This document shows, piece after piece, positions 10,401 through 18,108 of a stretch of DNA of 32,032 nucleotides. Source of the stretch: Novosphingobium sp. Chol11 (GTDB taxonomy: Bacteria > Pseudomonadota > Alphaproteobacteria > Sphingomonadales > Sphingomonadaceae). Made by a program: the position numbers and the translations under genes. The stretch covers positions 1 through 32,032 of the forward strand of contig CAMDQY010000004.1 in assembly GCA_945906005.1 (NCBI GenBank), read 5' to 3'. Below the pieces are notes generated by a model. That model was not told where the DNA came from. It saw only the letters and a list, made by a program, of their open reading frames with translations, and ran no database searches. Positions within the stretch are counted from its first letter, which is position 1, and each line of letters opens with the position of its first letter.

Positions 10401-10738
10401 TCGAGCACGACCGGCAGGCGGAACGGCTGGCCCGCCTGGAGGAAAACATCGGTGACCTTTGCATCCGCCAAGCCCGGTGCCGAAACCGTCACCGTGAATG
10501 GCCCGCCGATACGCAGGTTGCCTGCATTGAAAGCACCGTCGCTGCCTGAGGTGGTGGTCGAGCGCGTGCCCGAAGGTTCGTGGAGGATCGTCACGCTCGC
10601 ACCGGCAACCGCGTTTCCGCCCGAATCGACCGTCCCGCGAATCGAGGAGGAAACTTCTTGCGCCGAAACCGGTGTCACGAACGGCGCAGTGAACCCAATC
10701 GAAGCCACGCCTGCGGCTAGCAAATACTTCAGATGCAT
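7418..10738 (-). CDS. TonB-dependent receptor with N-terminal carboxypeptidase-regulatory-like domain (Oar-like)
   Basis: Start MHLKYLLAAGVASIGFTAPFVTPVSAQ (signal peptide) internal to the tracked ORF; EVSSSIRGTVDSGGNAVAGASVTILHEPSGTRSTTTSGSDGAFN; plug-like RFSVDGIQFSDDFGLNNGG...GGAVDVVLRSGGNDFTGSAFYTY; C-terminal ...YQIKVGVRFEF. Confidence 0.92.
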   Translation of the reverse strand: MHLKYLLAAGVASIGFTAPFVTPVSAQEVSSSIRGTVDSGGNAVAGASVTILHEPSGTRSTTTSGSDGAFNAGNLRIGGPFTVTVSAPGLADAKVTDVFLQAGQPFRLPVVLEPTDEIIVTAEGLSGARITSQGPITVLNRTTLEGVASVAGDIRDAARRDPFVRMDASNSRTIEIAGNNGRLNRFSVDGIQFSDDFGLNNGGLPTNRGPVPYDAIEQLSVKVAPFDISEGDFQGGAVDVVLRSGGNDFTGSAFYTYTDDKLTGDKIRGNPVRLDFDAKTYGAFLSGPIIEDKLFFAVAYQRTKEGKPIDEGPSDAGFATPVPRVTTALVDQIGAIAQSKYGYDALGVFNGTQEADEKITAKLDANLGDNNRISLTYIRNVGSNQFSQGNNTSLTGPTYGLKSNGYELTEEVNTGTLQWFSDWSDTFSTDLRVSYRDYNRGQNSFGGDFMQFGVCTDPVSITDGTGGNSFTSCGNTTTSNPRLFLGPDISRQANEMNNTNLNIELTPRLEAGNHSFKGLIGFGRTKVFNLFLQRAIGDVYFDSIADFQAGVASSVQFQQAVPSLDANDAAARFTTQQYNFGLQDDWQVNDTLLVSIGARYDLQGSNSKVPANLNFLARAGFPNNYTFNGKGTFQPRVGFEWDATDRLIIRGGVGKFAGGAPDVFLANSFSNTGQLTNSVNIVRNATGCNSGDAAFCNAALTAINGTTFAPGVNTFLTTNTASLTAAPVAAIAPGYDLPALWRATLSASYELGDGWLVGADVLYGWTEAANTYIDTRSVVIGTLPDGRPRYARTTQGILAGDTNQVNQDLVLNSTSKGRSIFAVARFDKRFDFGLGLGASYTYQNIKDVNPITSATPGSLYGNAAMADPNLAAYGRSIYEVRNSAKFNIDYDHAFFGDYKTRFSVFGEWRTGRPYSYTMRDAGSTSSVRSPVFGTNGSNTRYLLYVPSDIDDAKVSYDSVATRDALDAFISGSKLDGHRGSIAPKNLGTSPSVWKVDLHLEQEIPTFVGTSRISVFADIENFLNMLNSDWGVQRQVNFAYFAPVVNVQCLTVATPTATTPGTGVVNTAPTQTCAQSRYSSFSKPDVVNQNQARQSLYQIKVGVRFEF

Positions 10739-11010
10739 GCTTTTTCCCCTGTAGCCGAGCAAGGCGGATGCGATCATTCGCCGGAATTTCTGAAACTCTA
10801 AAAAACACCTGTATATGACAATTTGCAGACACTCGCCAAAACAGTGGATTCTGGTTCGGCGAGTATCCCCAGGCAACATGGGCATACAGCCACTGACATG
10901 ATCGGTCAGGATGTCCGCTTCCCACGACAAACCAGTCGTTAGCGGTATTCCACCCTCGCCCCGAAAACTGCCGTATATTCAGCAGTTCGGCTGTGCGTAA
11001 TCTACGCCCC

Positions 11011-11748
11011 CTACCCCCGCCCAAACAATTCCGCGCGATCCGCCAGCGGCCCCGCGCCACTGCTGAAATCCACGTCCGCGCCCGGATTGCGGCGCGCTTC
11101 CTGCGCGCGACCCGGCTGGAACGTGTGGCATGAGCCGATCAAGCCGATGTCGCTACCGATCATCCCGGCGGGCATTTCAATACCGCGCCCGCCCGCAACC
11201 ATGCTGGCCCAGCGCAGCACGCGCGCGGCTTCTTCCTCGCGGGGGTCGAGCGTTGCCAGCCATTCGCCGATGCCGGTCAGCCCTTTGCCCGCAACCGCCT
11301 CGGGCGTGACGAAACGCCCTCCTTGCAGCGTCCATTCGAGCAGTTTCTCGCCGTCGCAATAGAGCCGCGTGACAAGCAGTCCGTCCAATGGATCGCTGGT
11401 GAAAATCTCGTAGGTGATCTGCTCGCTCTCGCCTGCGTGGCCCGCGCAGAACGTCGCGAGATCATAGAGATGCGTGCAGTTGAGCGCCTTCATCCGCTTG
11501 ACCGAAGGATCGTCGAGCCGCTTGCCGGTGAAGGTATCGACCAGCACCGTCCTCGCCCCTTCGCAGGTGGTCCAAGGCCCGCGCTTCATCTCGCTCAAAA
11601 CGCCGGTGATCGTCCCGCCCTCGTGGGCGAGAGTGACCACCATCCGGTGATAGTCGTCCTCGAGCTCGGCGGTCACCATGCCCGGCGCAGGATCGATAAC
11701 GATCCGGCGGCGATAACCGGGCAGCTTTTCGGGATCGGGATAGGTCAT
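11011..11748 (-). CDS. DUF2889 domain-containing protein
   Basis: LPGYRRRIVIDPAPGMVTAELEDDYHRMVVTLAHEGGTITGVLSEMKRGPWTTCEGARTVLVDTFTGKRL...MKALNCTHLYDLATF; 25 nt after the upstream crotonase gene. Confidence 0.75.
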   Translation of the reverse strand: MTYPDPEKLPGYRRRIVIDPAPGMVTAELEDDYHRMVVTLAHEGGTITGVLSEMKRGPWTTCEGARTVLVDTFTGKRLDDPSVKRMKALNCTHLYDLATFCAGHAGESEQITYEIFTSDPLDGLLVTRLYCDGEKLLEWTLQGGRFVTPEAVAGKGLTGIGEWLATLDPREEEAARVLRWASMVAGGRGIEMPAGMIGSDIGLIGSCHTFQPGRAQEARRNPGADVDFSSGAGPLADRAELFGRG

Positions 11749-11773
11749 GCTGACTGCGACCTAGCCCAGTCGC

Positions 11774-12685
11774 TCAATCGAAGCCAAGGTCCTTGAATAT
11801 CTTGTTGAGCTTCTTCCACACGGTCTTGTTGTCGCCCGCCTTGTTGCGCTCGTTCAAAAAGTTGAACTCGTCCTCGCGCCAGACGATGTTGGTGAACAGC
11901 GGGTGACCGATCGAGGCGAAGTTCTGGAAGGCGGCGATGCCGAGTCCGTGCAGGTACTGGTGCATCGCCCGCTTGCTGAGCATCAGGCCATCGGTCGACA
12001 GCGCGGCTGTGGCGCGAGCGAAGCGCATCGCCTCGTCGAACAGCTTGTCCGCGGGCACGACCGAATTGGCGATGCCCCACTCCTTCATCTCGGTCGGAGT
12101 GACCGAGCGGCCGGTGAGCTGGATTTCCATGCCGCGATTGAGCCCCATCTTGAGCAGCGCGATCGGCAACTGGCCGTCGAACGCGGCAAAGCCGATCCGC
12201 GACTGGCGGCGGGCAAAGCGCGCATCGTCTGCACAGACCATCATGTCGCAGGCCAGCGCCAGCGAGAAGCCGAGGCCCATGACATTGCCCTGGCAGGCCG
12301 CGATGGTCACCTTGTCGCCCCAGATCATGCCGCGCTGCAGCGTCTCGTAAGTGTGGCGCATGTTGCGCATGCGGACCGACTGCGGCAGACGCGCGCCCTT
12401 CTTGAGGCCGAAACTTTCGATCGGCGTCTTGCGCGTATCCTCGCCCGAGCAGAAATCTGGGCCTTCTGCACGCAGCACGATGACCTTGACCATGTCGTCG
12501 TCCTGGGCGCGCTCAAACTGCTTGTGGAGCAGGTCGTTCATGCCGGGAATGGCGATGGCGTTGCGGCGATTGGCACGGTTGAGCGAGATCAGGCAGATGT
12601 GATCCTCGACAACTTCGTAGGTGACCGAGTTGGACAGATCCTCGTGCGAAAAGCCTTCTCCGACCTTCGGATCGTTCTCGCTCAT
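11774..12685 (-). CDS. Enoyl-CoA hydratase/isomerase (crotonase) family protein, ECH1
   Basis: VEDHICLISLNRANRRNAIAIPGMNDLL...IVLRAEGPDFCSGEDT...TIAACQGNVMGLGFSLALACDMMVCADDARFARRQSRIG. Confidence 0.88.
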   Translation of the reverse strand: MSENDPKVGEGFSHEDLSNSVTYEVVEDHICLISLNRANRRNAIAIPGMNDLLHKQFERAQDDDMVKVIVLRAEGPDFCSGEDTRKTPIESFGLKKGARLPQSVRMRNMRHTYETLQRGMIWGDKVTIAACQGNVMGLGFSLALACDMMVCADDARFARRQSRIGFAAFDGQLPIALLKMGLNRGMEIQLTGRSVTPTEMKEWGIANSVVPADKLFDEAMRFARATAALSTDGLMLSKRAMHQYLHGLGIAAFQNFASIGHPLFTNIVWREDEFNFLNERNKAGDNKTVWKKLNKIFKDLGFD

Positions 12686-12706
12686 CTACTTCACTCCTTG
12701 AACTGC

Positions 12707-12719
12707 CAATTGTCTAACC
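12707..12719 (-). promoter_or_regulatory. Copy 1 of GGTTAGACAATTG motif (reads CAATTGTCTAACC on +), 22 nt upstream of ECH1 start
   Basis: Exact 13-nt match shared with 12839, 20418 and 26139. Confidence 0.7.
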
Positions 12720-12798
12720 TTTAAGTATGCCGCTATTCGCGAAGCTGCCAGATTTGTCAAATGTCAATCCGGTGGGCCTCGGACTGTGCCATGCAGAT

Positions 12799-12826
12799 CG
12801 TGGCAATCGCCTTGGCGGTTGCCACG
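12799..12826. repeat. 28-bp imperfect palindrome CGTGGCAATCGCC-TT-GGCGGTTGCCACG
   Basis: 12 of 13 positions pair between arms; lies between motif copies 1 and 2 in a divergent intergenic region. Confidence 0.85.
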
Positions 12827-12838
12827 TCAATATCTAAT

Positions 12839-12851
12839 GGTTAGACAATTG
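12839..12851 (+). promoter_or_regulatory. Copy 2 of GGTTAGACAATTG motif, upstream of AH1; contains dyad TATCTAA-TGG-TTAGACA at 12831..12847
   Basis: Exact 13-nt match; inverted relative to copy 1. Confidence 0.7.
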
Positions 12852-12933
12852 GAGTGTTACCGACCGTGCGCCCGCGATTGACGATTCGCCGGGGCAGGTC
12901 CAGTCTTTGAGCCAAATGTGAAGGAGAGCGATC

Positions 12934-14175
12934 GTGGCCACTCAAGCGACTCTGGAAAAATTCCCCGACCAGGCAGAGGGGGTGCAGATCGATCCGCGCC
13001 TGGGCTATGCCGTGTTCGATGCCGACAACCACTATTACGAGGCGCAGGACGCGCTGACCCGTCACCTTCCTGCCGAATGGAAGCGGCGCGGGCCAAAATG
13101 GATCGAGATGAACGGGCGCAAGCGGCTGATGCTGGGCGACAAGCTTTACGGCTTCATTCCCAACCCGACTTTCGATCCGATCGCCAAGCCCGGCTGCCTG
13201 CATGACTATTTCGCCGCCAAGCTCGACGGAGCCGATCTCAAGACCGCGATGGGCGATCTCGAACCGCTGAGCAACCGCCCCGAATACGGCAACCGCGATG
13301 CGCGCCTGCGGGTAATGGACGATCAGGGCGTCGGTGCGACGTGGCTGTTCCCGACGCTCGCGGTCACGCTCGAAGTGCCGATGCAGCCCGACATCGCCGC
13401 AGTGCTGGCAACGATCCGCGCCTTCAACCGCTGGCTCGAGGAAGACTGGGGTCTTGCCTACCAGAACCGCCTGTTCGGCGTGCCAATGATCTCGCTGTCC
13501 GATCCCGACTGGGCGGTCAAGGAAGTGGAATGGGCGATCAGCCGGGGCGCCAAGGTGATCTCGATGCGCAACGGCCCGGTCTATACCGCCACCGGCACGA
13601 CCTCGCCTGGCGCACCCGAATACGATCCGTTCTGGGCGCGCTGCCAGGAAGCCAACCTGGTCGTCGCGCCGCACGCGGGCAACGACGGATATGAATTCCT
13701 CGGCAACATGTGGGAACCGGGCGGTTACGGCGCATTCAGCGTATCGCCGCTGCACAAGGTCGTGACCTCGCAGCGCGCGGTTCCCGATTTCTTCGCCGCG
13801 CTGGTCTGCCACAAGGTGTTCGAGCGTTTCCCCCGCCTGCGCGTCGCCTCGGTCGAGAACGGGGCGAGCTGGGTCAAGCCGCTGCTGGTGCGGCTGCTCC
13901 GCGGCCATGCCCAGACCAAGGGCTATTACAAGACCAACCCGGTCGACCAGTTCATGGAGCACATCTGGGTCACCCCGTTCTGGGAGGACAAGATCGAGGA
14001 TCTGGTCCAGTCGATCCCGATCGAGCGCATCATCTTCGGCAGCGACTGGCCGCATACCGAAGGCGTGGTGCGGCCGCTCGATTTCCTCGACAGCCTTGCC
14101 GGCCTCAATGCGGAGGACACACGCAAGGTCATGCGCGACAATGCCGCCGAGCTGACCGCGACCGCCAATCCGTGA
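12934..14175 (+). CDS. Amidohydrolase_2 family (ACMSD-like TIM-barrel) protein, AH1, GTG start
   Basis: YAVFDADNHYYEAQDAL...VMDDQGVGATWLFPT...VVAPHAGNDGY...FPRLRVASVENGASWVKPLLVRL...IIFGSDWPHTEG; AAGGAGAG upstream of GTG. Confidence 0.88.
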   Translation: MATQATLEKFPDQAEGVQIDPRLGYAVFDADNHYYEAQDALTRHLPAEWKRRGPKWIEMNGRKRLMLGDKLYGFIPNPTFDPIAKPGCLHDYFAAKLDGADLKTAMGDLEPLSNRPEYGNRDARLRVMDDQGVGATWLFPTLAVTLEVPMQPDIAAVLATIRAFNRWLEEDWGLAYQNRLFGVPMISLSDPDWAVKEVEWAISRGAKVISMRNGPVYTATGTTSPGAPEYDPFWARCQEANLVVAPHAGNDGYEFLGNMWEPGGYGAFSVSPLHKVVTSQRAVPDFFAALVCHKVFERFPRLRVASVENGASWVKPLLVRLLRGHAQTKGYYKTNPVDQFMEHIWVTPFWEDKIEDLVQSIPIERIIFGSDWPHTEGVVRPLDFLDSLAGLNAEDTRKVMRDNAAELTATANP

Positions 14176-14192
14176 GCATAACGGGAGAGGAA

Positions 14193-14999
14193 ATGCCGGT
14201 CCTGAGCGAGATCGATTACGGCGTCGGCCTGATCACGCTCAACCGGCCCGACAAGCTCAACGCCTGGACCCCGGCGATGCGGCTTGCCTATTTCGACACG
14301 CTCGACAGGTTTGCGGAGGATCCAGAAGTGCGCGCCATTGTGGTGCGCGGTGCCGGGCGCGCGTTCTGCGCCGGCGCCGACCTTTCGGGGATCCGCGCGC
14401 CCGATGCGCAGAGCCTGGCGTTGCGCGCAGCGGAGCCACGCGAATACTGGTTCCCCCTCTCAATCGGCAAGCCAATCGTCGCCGCGATCCACGGGCCGTG
14501 CCTTGGCATCGGCCTGCAACAAGCGATGTTCTGCGATGTGCGTTTCGCCGCGCGTGATGCGAAGATCGGCGCGCCCTATGTGCGGCGTGGGATCGTCGGC
14601 GAGATGGGCATCACCTGGATGCTCAGCCGGCTGTGCGGGGTCGGCGCAGCGAACGACATCATGCTTTCGGGCCGCACGCTTTCGGGTGAAGAAGCCGCCA
14701 GCGTGGGTCTCGTCAACGAGGCGGTGGAACCTGAAGAGGTGCTCGACCGCGCCATGGCCTATGCCCGCGACCTTGCCGCGAATTGCTCGCCGCTTGCCAT
14801 GCGCACGGTCAAGATGCAGCTCTATCAGGATCTGATGGACGATTTCACCCCCAGCTTCGAGCGCTCCGAACGCCTGCTCGATGAAGTTCTTCGCGGCGAG
14901 GATGTGAAGGAAGGCATTGCCGCCGTGCGCGAAAAGCGTCCCGTCAGTTTCCCCGGCCTCGATCCCAGCCTCGCCCGCAGCGGAGCCTGGCCCAAGTGA
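14193..14999 (+). CDS. Enoyl-CoA hydratase/isomerase family protein, ECH2
   Basis: MPVLSEIDYGVGLITLNRPDKLNAWTPAMRLAYFDTLDRFAEDPEVRAIVVRGAGRAFCAGADLSGI...AAIHGPCLGIGLQQAMFCDVRFAARDAKIGAPYVRRGIVGEMG; start internal to tracked ORF. Confidence 0.9.
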   Translation: MPVLSEIDYGVGLITLNRPDKLNAWTPAMRLAYFDTLDRFAEDPEVRAIVVRGAGRAFCAGADLSGIRAPDAQSLALRAAEPREYWFPLSIGKPIVAAIHGPCLGIGLQQAMFCDVRFAARDAKIGAPYVRRGIVGEMGITWMLSRLCGVGAANDIMLSGRTLSGEEAASVGLVNEAVEPEEVLDRAMAYARDLAANCSPLAMRTVKMQLYQDLMDDFTPSFERSERLLDEVLRGEDVKEGIAAVREKRPVSFPGLDPSLARSGAWPK

Positions 15000-16579
15000 C
15001 TCTCGCCGATGCCCAGACCAATGTCGACCTGTCGATCCGCCACGGCGGCAGCGAGCCACCGATCCCGCAAGGTTCGCTTGCCGCAATGCTGCGCGACAGG
15101 GCCGAACGCTTCGGCGAGCGGCCTGCGATGCTCGTTCCGCAGGAAGGTGGCGGGGCTGTCCCGATCACCTACGCCGAGATGGTCGCTGGCGCGGAGAACG
15201 TCGCGCGCTGGATCGCGAGCCAGGCTTCGCCGGGATCGCGCGTCGCGATCTGGTCGCGCAACGCGGTTGAAAGCGTAATCGTCCAGCATGCCTGCGCGCT
15301 TGCCGGAATGGTCGTTGCCCATTTCAACACCGGCTGGACCGACGCCGAAGTGCGACACGCCTGCGATCTGATCGAACCGTCGCTCGGCTTTGCCGGGTTT
15401 GGCTTTCGCGATATGGACCTCGCCCCGCGCCTCGAAGCAATCGCCAGCTTTCCGGTTCTGCCGCTCGCCAATGTCGCGGCCCTGGCCGAAACCCCGCAGA
15501 CCGGCGATCTGCCCGATCCCGGCCCTGACGCGCCCTATCTGATCCAATTCACCAGCGGCACCACCGGCAAGAGCAAGGGCGCGCTGCTCACGCAGCATTG
15601 CGTGATCTACGGCGGCTGGGTGCGCCCGGCAGTCTATGGCGGCAACGAGCACGACGTCTGGCTCAATGCGGTTCCCTATCACCACATCGGCGGCTCGATC
15701 GCGATCATGGTCGGAGCGCTCGCCACGGCCAGCGCCTTCGTCGTGCTCGAACGATACGACCGCGACCAGACCGTGCGACTGATGCGAGAAGTGCGTCCTA
15801 CCCGCATGGGCGGGGTGCCGACGATGTGGCACGATATCCTCTCCGCCCCCGATCTGCCCTCCGACAGCATGGTAAGGCTCGTCACCCTCGGCGGCGCGAC
15901 CGTGCCGCCCTCGATCGTGCGTGCGGTGCAGGAAAAGACCGGAGCAACCTGCGGTATCGGCTATGGCCAGTCCGAAAGCGGCGGGATCACTAACACCGTG
16001 CCCGACGATTCCATCGAGAACCTGTGCGAAACGATCGGTCGCGCCTCGCCGCACACGCAGGTGCTGATCGCCGACCGCGAAACCGGCGAGGCCCTGCCGC
16101 TCGGTGAGGTAGGCGAAATCTGCGCGCGCAGCCCCGGTAACATGACGTGCTACTGGGGCAATCCGGAAGCGACCGCAGCGACGATCCGCGCCGATGGCTT
16201 CCTGCGCACCGGCGATCTCGGCGTGATGGACGAGCACGGATATGTGCGCTTCGCCGGGCGGCTGCGCGAGGTTATCATCAGGGGCGGCGAGAATATCTAT
16301 GCCGCCGAGGTCGAGGACGCGCTGCTTTCGCACCCTGCCATTGCACTCGCCGCCGTGGTCAAGGTCCCGCACGAACGGCTCGGCCACGAGGTCGGCGCGG
16401 TGGTTACGCTGGCACCCGGCGCCGAGGCCGACATTGCCGCATTCGAGGCGCATGTCGCTGAGGCAGTCGCAAGGTTCAAGGTGCCGTGTCACTGGCGCGT
16501 GCTCGATCAAATGCCGCTCACCGTTTCGGGCAAGATCCGCAAGGTCGAGCTGGAAAAGCTTTTCGAGGCCGAGCCGTGA
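14996..16579 (+). CDS. AMP-forming acyl-CoA ligase, LIG1 (GTG start)
   Basis: LIQFTSGTTGKSKGALLTQ; GYGQSESGG; RTGDLGVMDEHGYVRFAGRLREVIIRGGENIYAAEVE; VSGKIRKVEL. Confidence 0.92.
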   Translation: MTLADAQTNVDLSIRHGGSEPPIPQGSLAAMLRDRAERFGERPAMLVPQEGGGAVPITYAEMVAGAENVARWIASQASPGSRVAIWSRNAVESVIVQHACALAGMVVAHFNTGWTDAEVRHACDLIEPSLGFAGFGFRDMDLAPRLEAIASFPVLPLANVAALAETPQTGDLPDPGPDAPYLIQFTSGTTGKSKGALLTQHCVIYGGWVRPAVYGGNEHDVWLNAVPYHHIGGSIAIMVGALATASAFVVLERYDRDQTVRLMREVRPTRMGGVPTMWHDILSAPDLPSDSMVRLVTLGGATVPPSIVRAVQEKTGATCGIGYGQSESGGITNTVPDDSIENLCETIGRASPHTQVLIADRETGEALPLGEVGEICARSPGNMTCYWGNPEATAATIRADGFLRTGDLGVMDEHGYVRFAGRLREVIIRGGENIYAAEVEDALLSHPAIALAAVVKVPHERLGHEVGAVVTLAPGAEADIAAFEAHVAEAVARFKVPCHWRVLDQMPLTVSGKIRKVELEKLFEAEP

Positions 16580-18108
16580 GCGCAGAAACCATTGCCGCAG
16601 TGCTACAGGAACAGGCGGCGCTCGGCGACAAGACCTTCGTCGTCATCGACGATGACCGGCTCACTTATGCGGGTGCGGAAGCCCGCTCGCGCAAGCTCGC
16701 TGCCGCGCTGATTGCAGCGGGGGTCGGTCGCGGCAGTCGCGTCGCCATACTGATGGGCAACAGCTCGGATTTTGCGGTCACGTTCCTGGGGATCACGCGC
16801 ATCGGCGCGGTCGCCCTGCCGTTCAGCACCATGTCGACGCCCCACGAACTGGCCGGACTGCTGGCCCGCTCAGACTGCGAATACCTGATTGCCGCCAAGG
16901 GCTATCGCGGGCGCGACTTCCGTGAGGTCCTGGCAGGCGTTCTCGGGCAGGAGCCTGATGGGCGGCTGTTGGTTCCCGAAATCCCGACGCTGCGCCGGGT
17001 CTGGTTCGGCGCAGCCGTGCTCGAAAACGAGGGCGCGCCCCAAGCACCGATGCTCGCCGCCGATGCGCAGGTCACGCCCGCCGATACCTTGGTGCTCGTC
17101 CACACCTCGGGTTCGACTAGCGCGCCCAAGGGCGTGATCCACACCCACGGGCAGGTGATCCGCAACATGCGCCGCCAGAATGCGACGCGCCGCTATACCG
17201 AGGACGAAGTGCTGTTCGCCAATGCGCCGTGGTTCTGGGTGGGCGGGCTCGCCTATTCGTTCCTCGCCACGCTGATCGCCGGCGCGCGGTTACTGTGCTC
17301 CTCGGCCCGGCCAGCGGACATGCTCGACCTGATCGAGCGCGAGCGGCCGACCATGACCAACGGCGTCGCCTCGACCATGCTGGCGCTCGAACAGGACCCG
17401 AGCTTTGCGGGCCGCGACCTTTCGTTCATGCGGCGCGGCAACCTCTATCCGATCATGCCGCCCGAAGTGCGCCCGAAAGACCCCGAACTGCGTCACAACC
17501 TGCTGGGGATGACCGAAGCCGGCAGCGTCTGCATCGTCGGCGACAGCGAGGACGATCTGCCCGAGGCGATGCGCGGCTCCTATGGCAAGCCGGTCGCGGG
17601 CGCGGACATCCGGATCGTCGATCCCGAAACCGGGCTGGACAGTGCCGACGGTGAGCTGTGGCTGCGCGGAGTCAACGTGATGCAGGGCTATTACGGGCGT
17701 GAGCGGCACGACACCTTCGACGCCGAGGGCTGGTATCACTCGGGCGACATGTTCACCATCGACGAGAACGGATACTGCTACTTCAAGGGCCGCACCGGCG
17801 ACATCATCCGTACGGCAGGCGCGCAAGTCTCTCCGCGCGAGGTCGAAGGCGTGCTCAGCGACGTCACCGGCGGGCGCACTGCGCTGGTGATCGGCGTTCC
17901 CGATCCGGCACGCGGGCAGGCGGTGACGGCGATCCTTGTCGGCACCGAACGGGTCGACGAAGCTGCGCTGACCGCTGCCTTGAGGGAACGGCTCTCACCT
18001 TACAAGGTGCCGCGCCGCTTCCTGACCATGACCGAAGACGAACTACCGACGCTGTCGAGCGGCAAGATCGACCTCAAGAAGCTGGCGGAGTTGGCCAGTG
18101 CCCGGTGA
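16576..18108 (+). CDS. AMP-forming acyl-CoA ligase, LIG2 (GTG start)
   Basis: LVHTSGSTSAPKGVIHTHG; LLGMTEAGS; YHSGDMFTIDENGYCYFKGRTGDIIRTAGAQVSPREVE; LSSGKIDLKKL; GTGA overlap with LIG1. Confidence 0.92.
   Translation: MSAETIAAVLQEQAALGDKTFVVIDDDRLTYAGAEARSRKLAAALIAAGVGRGSRVAILMGNSSDFAVTFLGITRIGAVALPFSTMSTPHELAGLLARSDCEYLIAAKGYRGRDFREVLAGVLGQEPDGRLLVPEIPTLRRVWFGAAVLENEGAPQAPMLAADAQVTPADTLVLVHTSGSTSAPKGVIHTHGQVIRNMRRQNATRRYTEDEVLFANAPWFWVGGLAYSFLATLIAGARLLCSSARPADMLDLIERERPTMTNGVASTMLALEQDPSFAGRDLSFMRRGNLYPIMPPEVRPKDPELRHNLLGMTEAGSVCIVGDSEDDLPEAMRGSYGKPVAGADIRIVDPETGLDSADGELWLRGVNVMQGYYGRERHDTFDAEGWYHSGDMFTIDENGYCYFKGRTGDIIRTAGAQVSPREVEGVLSDVTGGRTALVIGVPDPARGQAVTAILVGTERVDEAALTAALRERLSPYKVPRRFLTMTEDELPTLSSGKIDLKKLAELASAR

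Noticed and set aside
10817-10823. GACAATT upstream of the TonB receptor gene, partly similar to the 13-mer (GCAAATTGTC vs GCCAATTGTC)
   Set aside because: Only a short match, expected by chance; not counted as a fifth copy without conservation data.
12755-12767. Two TTGACA hexamers on the - strand upstream of ECH1 as -35 boxes
   Set aside because: No convincing -10 at normal spacing (best AATAGC); not enough to call a promoter.
12841-14055. 404-aa - strand ORF opposite AH1
   Set aside because: Antisense shadow; AH1 frame has clear family motifs and an RBS.
14825-16510. 561-aa - strand ORF
   Set aside because: Antisense to ECH2/LIG1, no domain signal.
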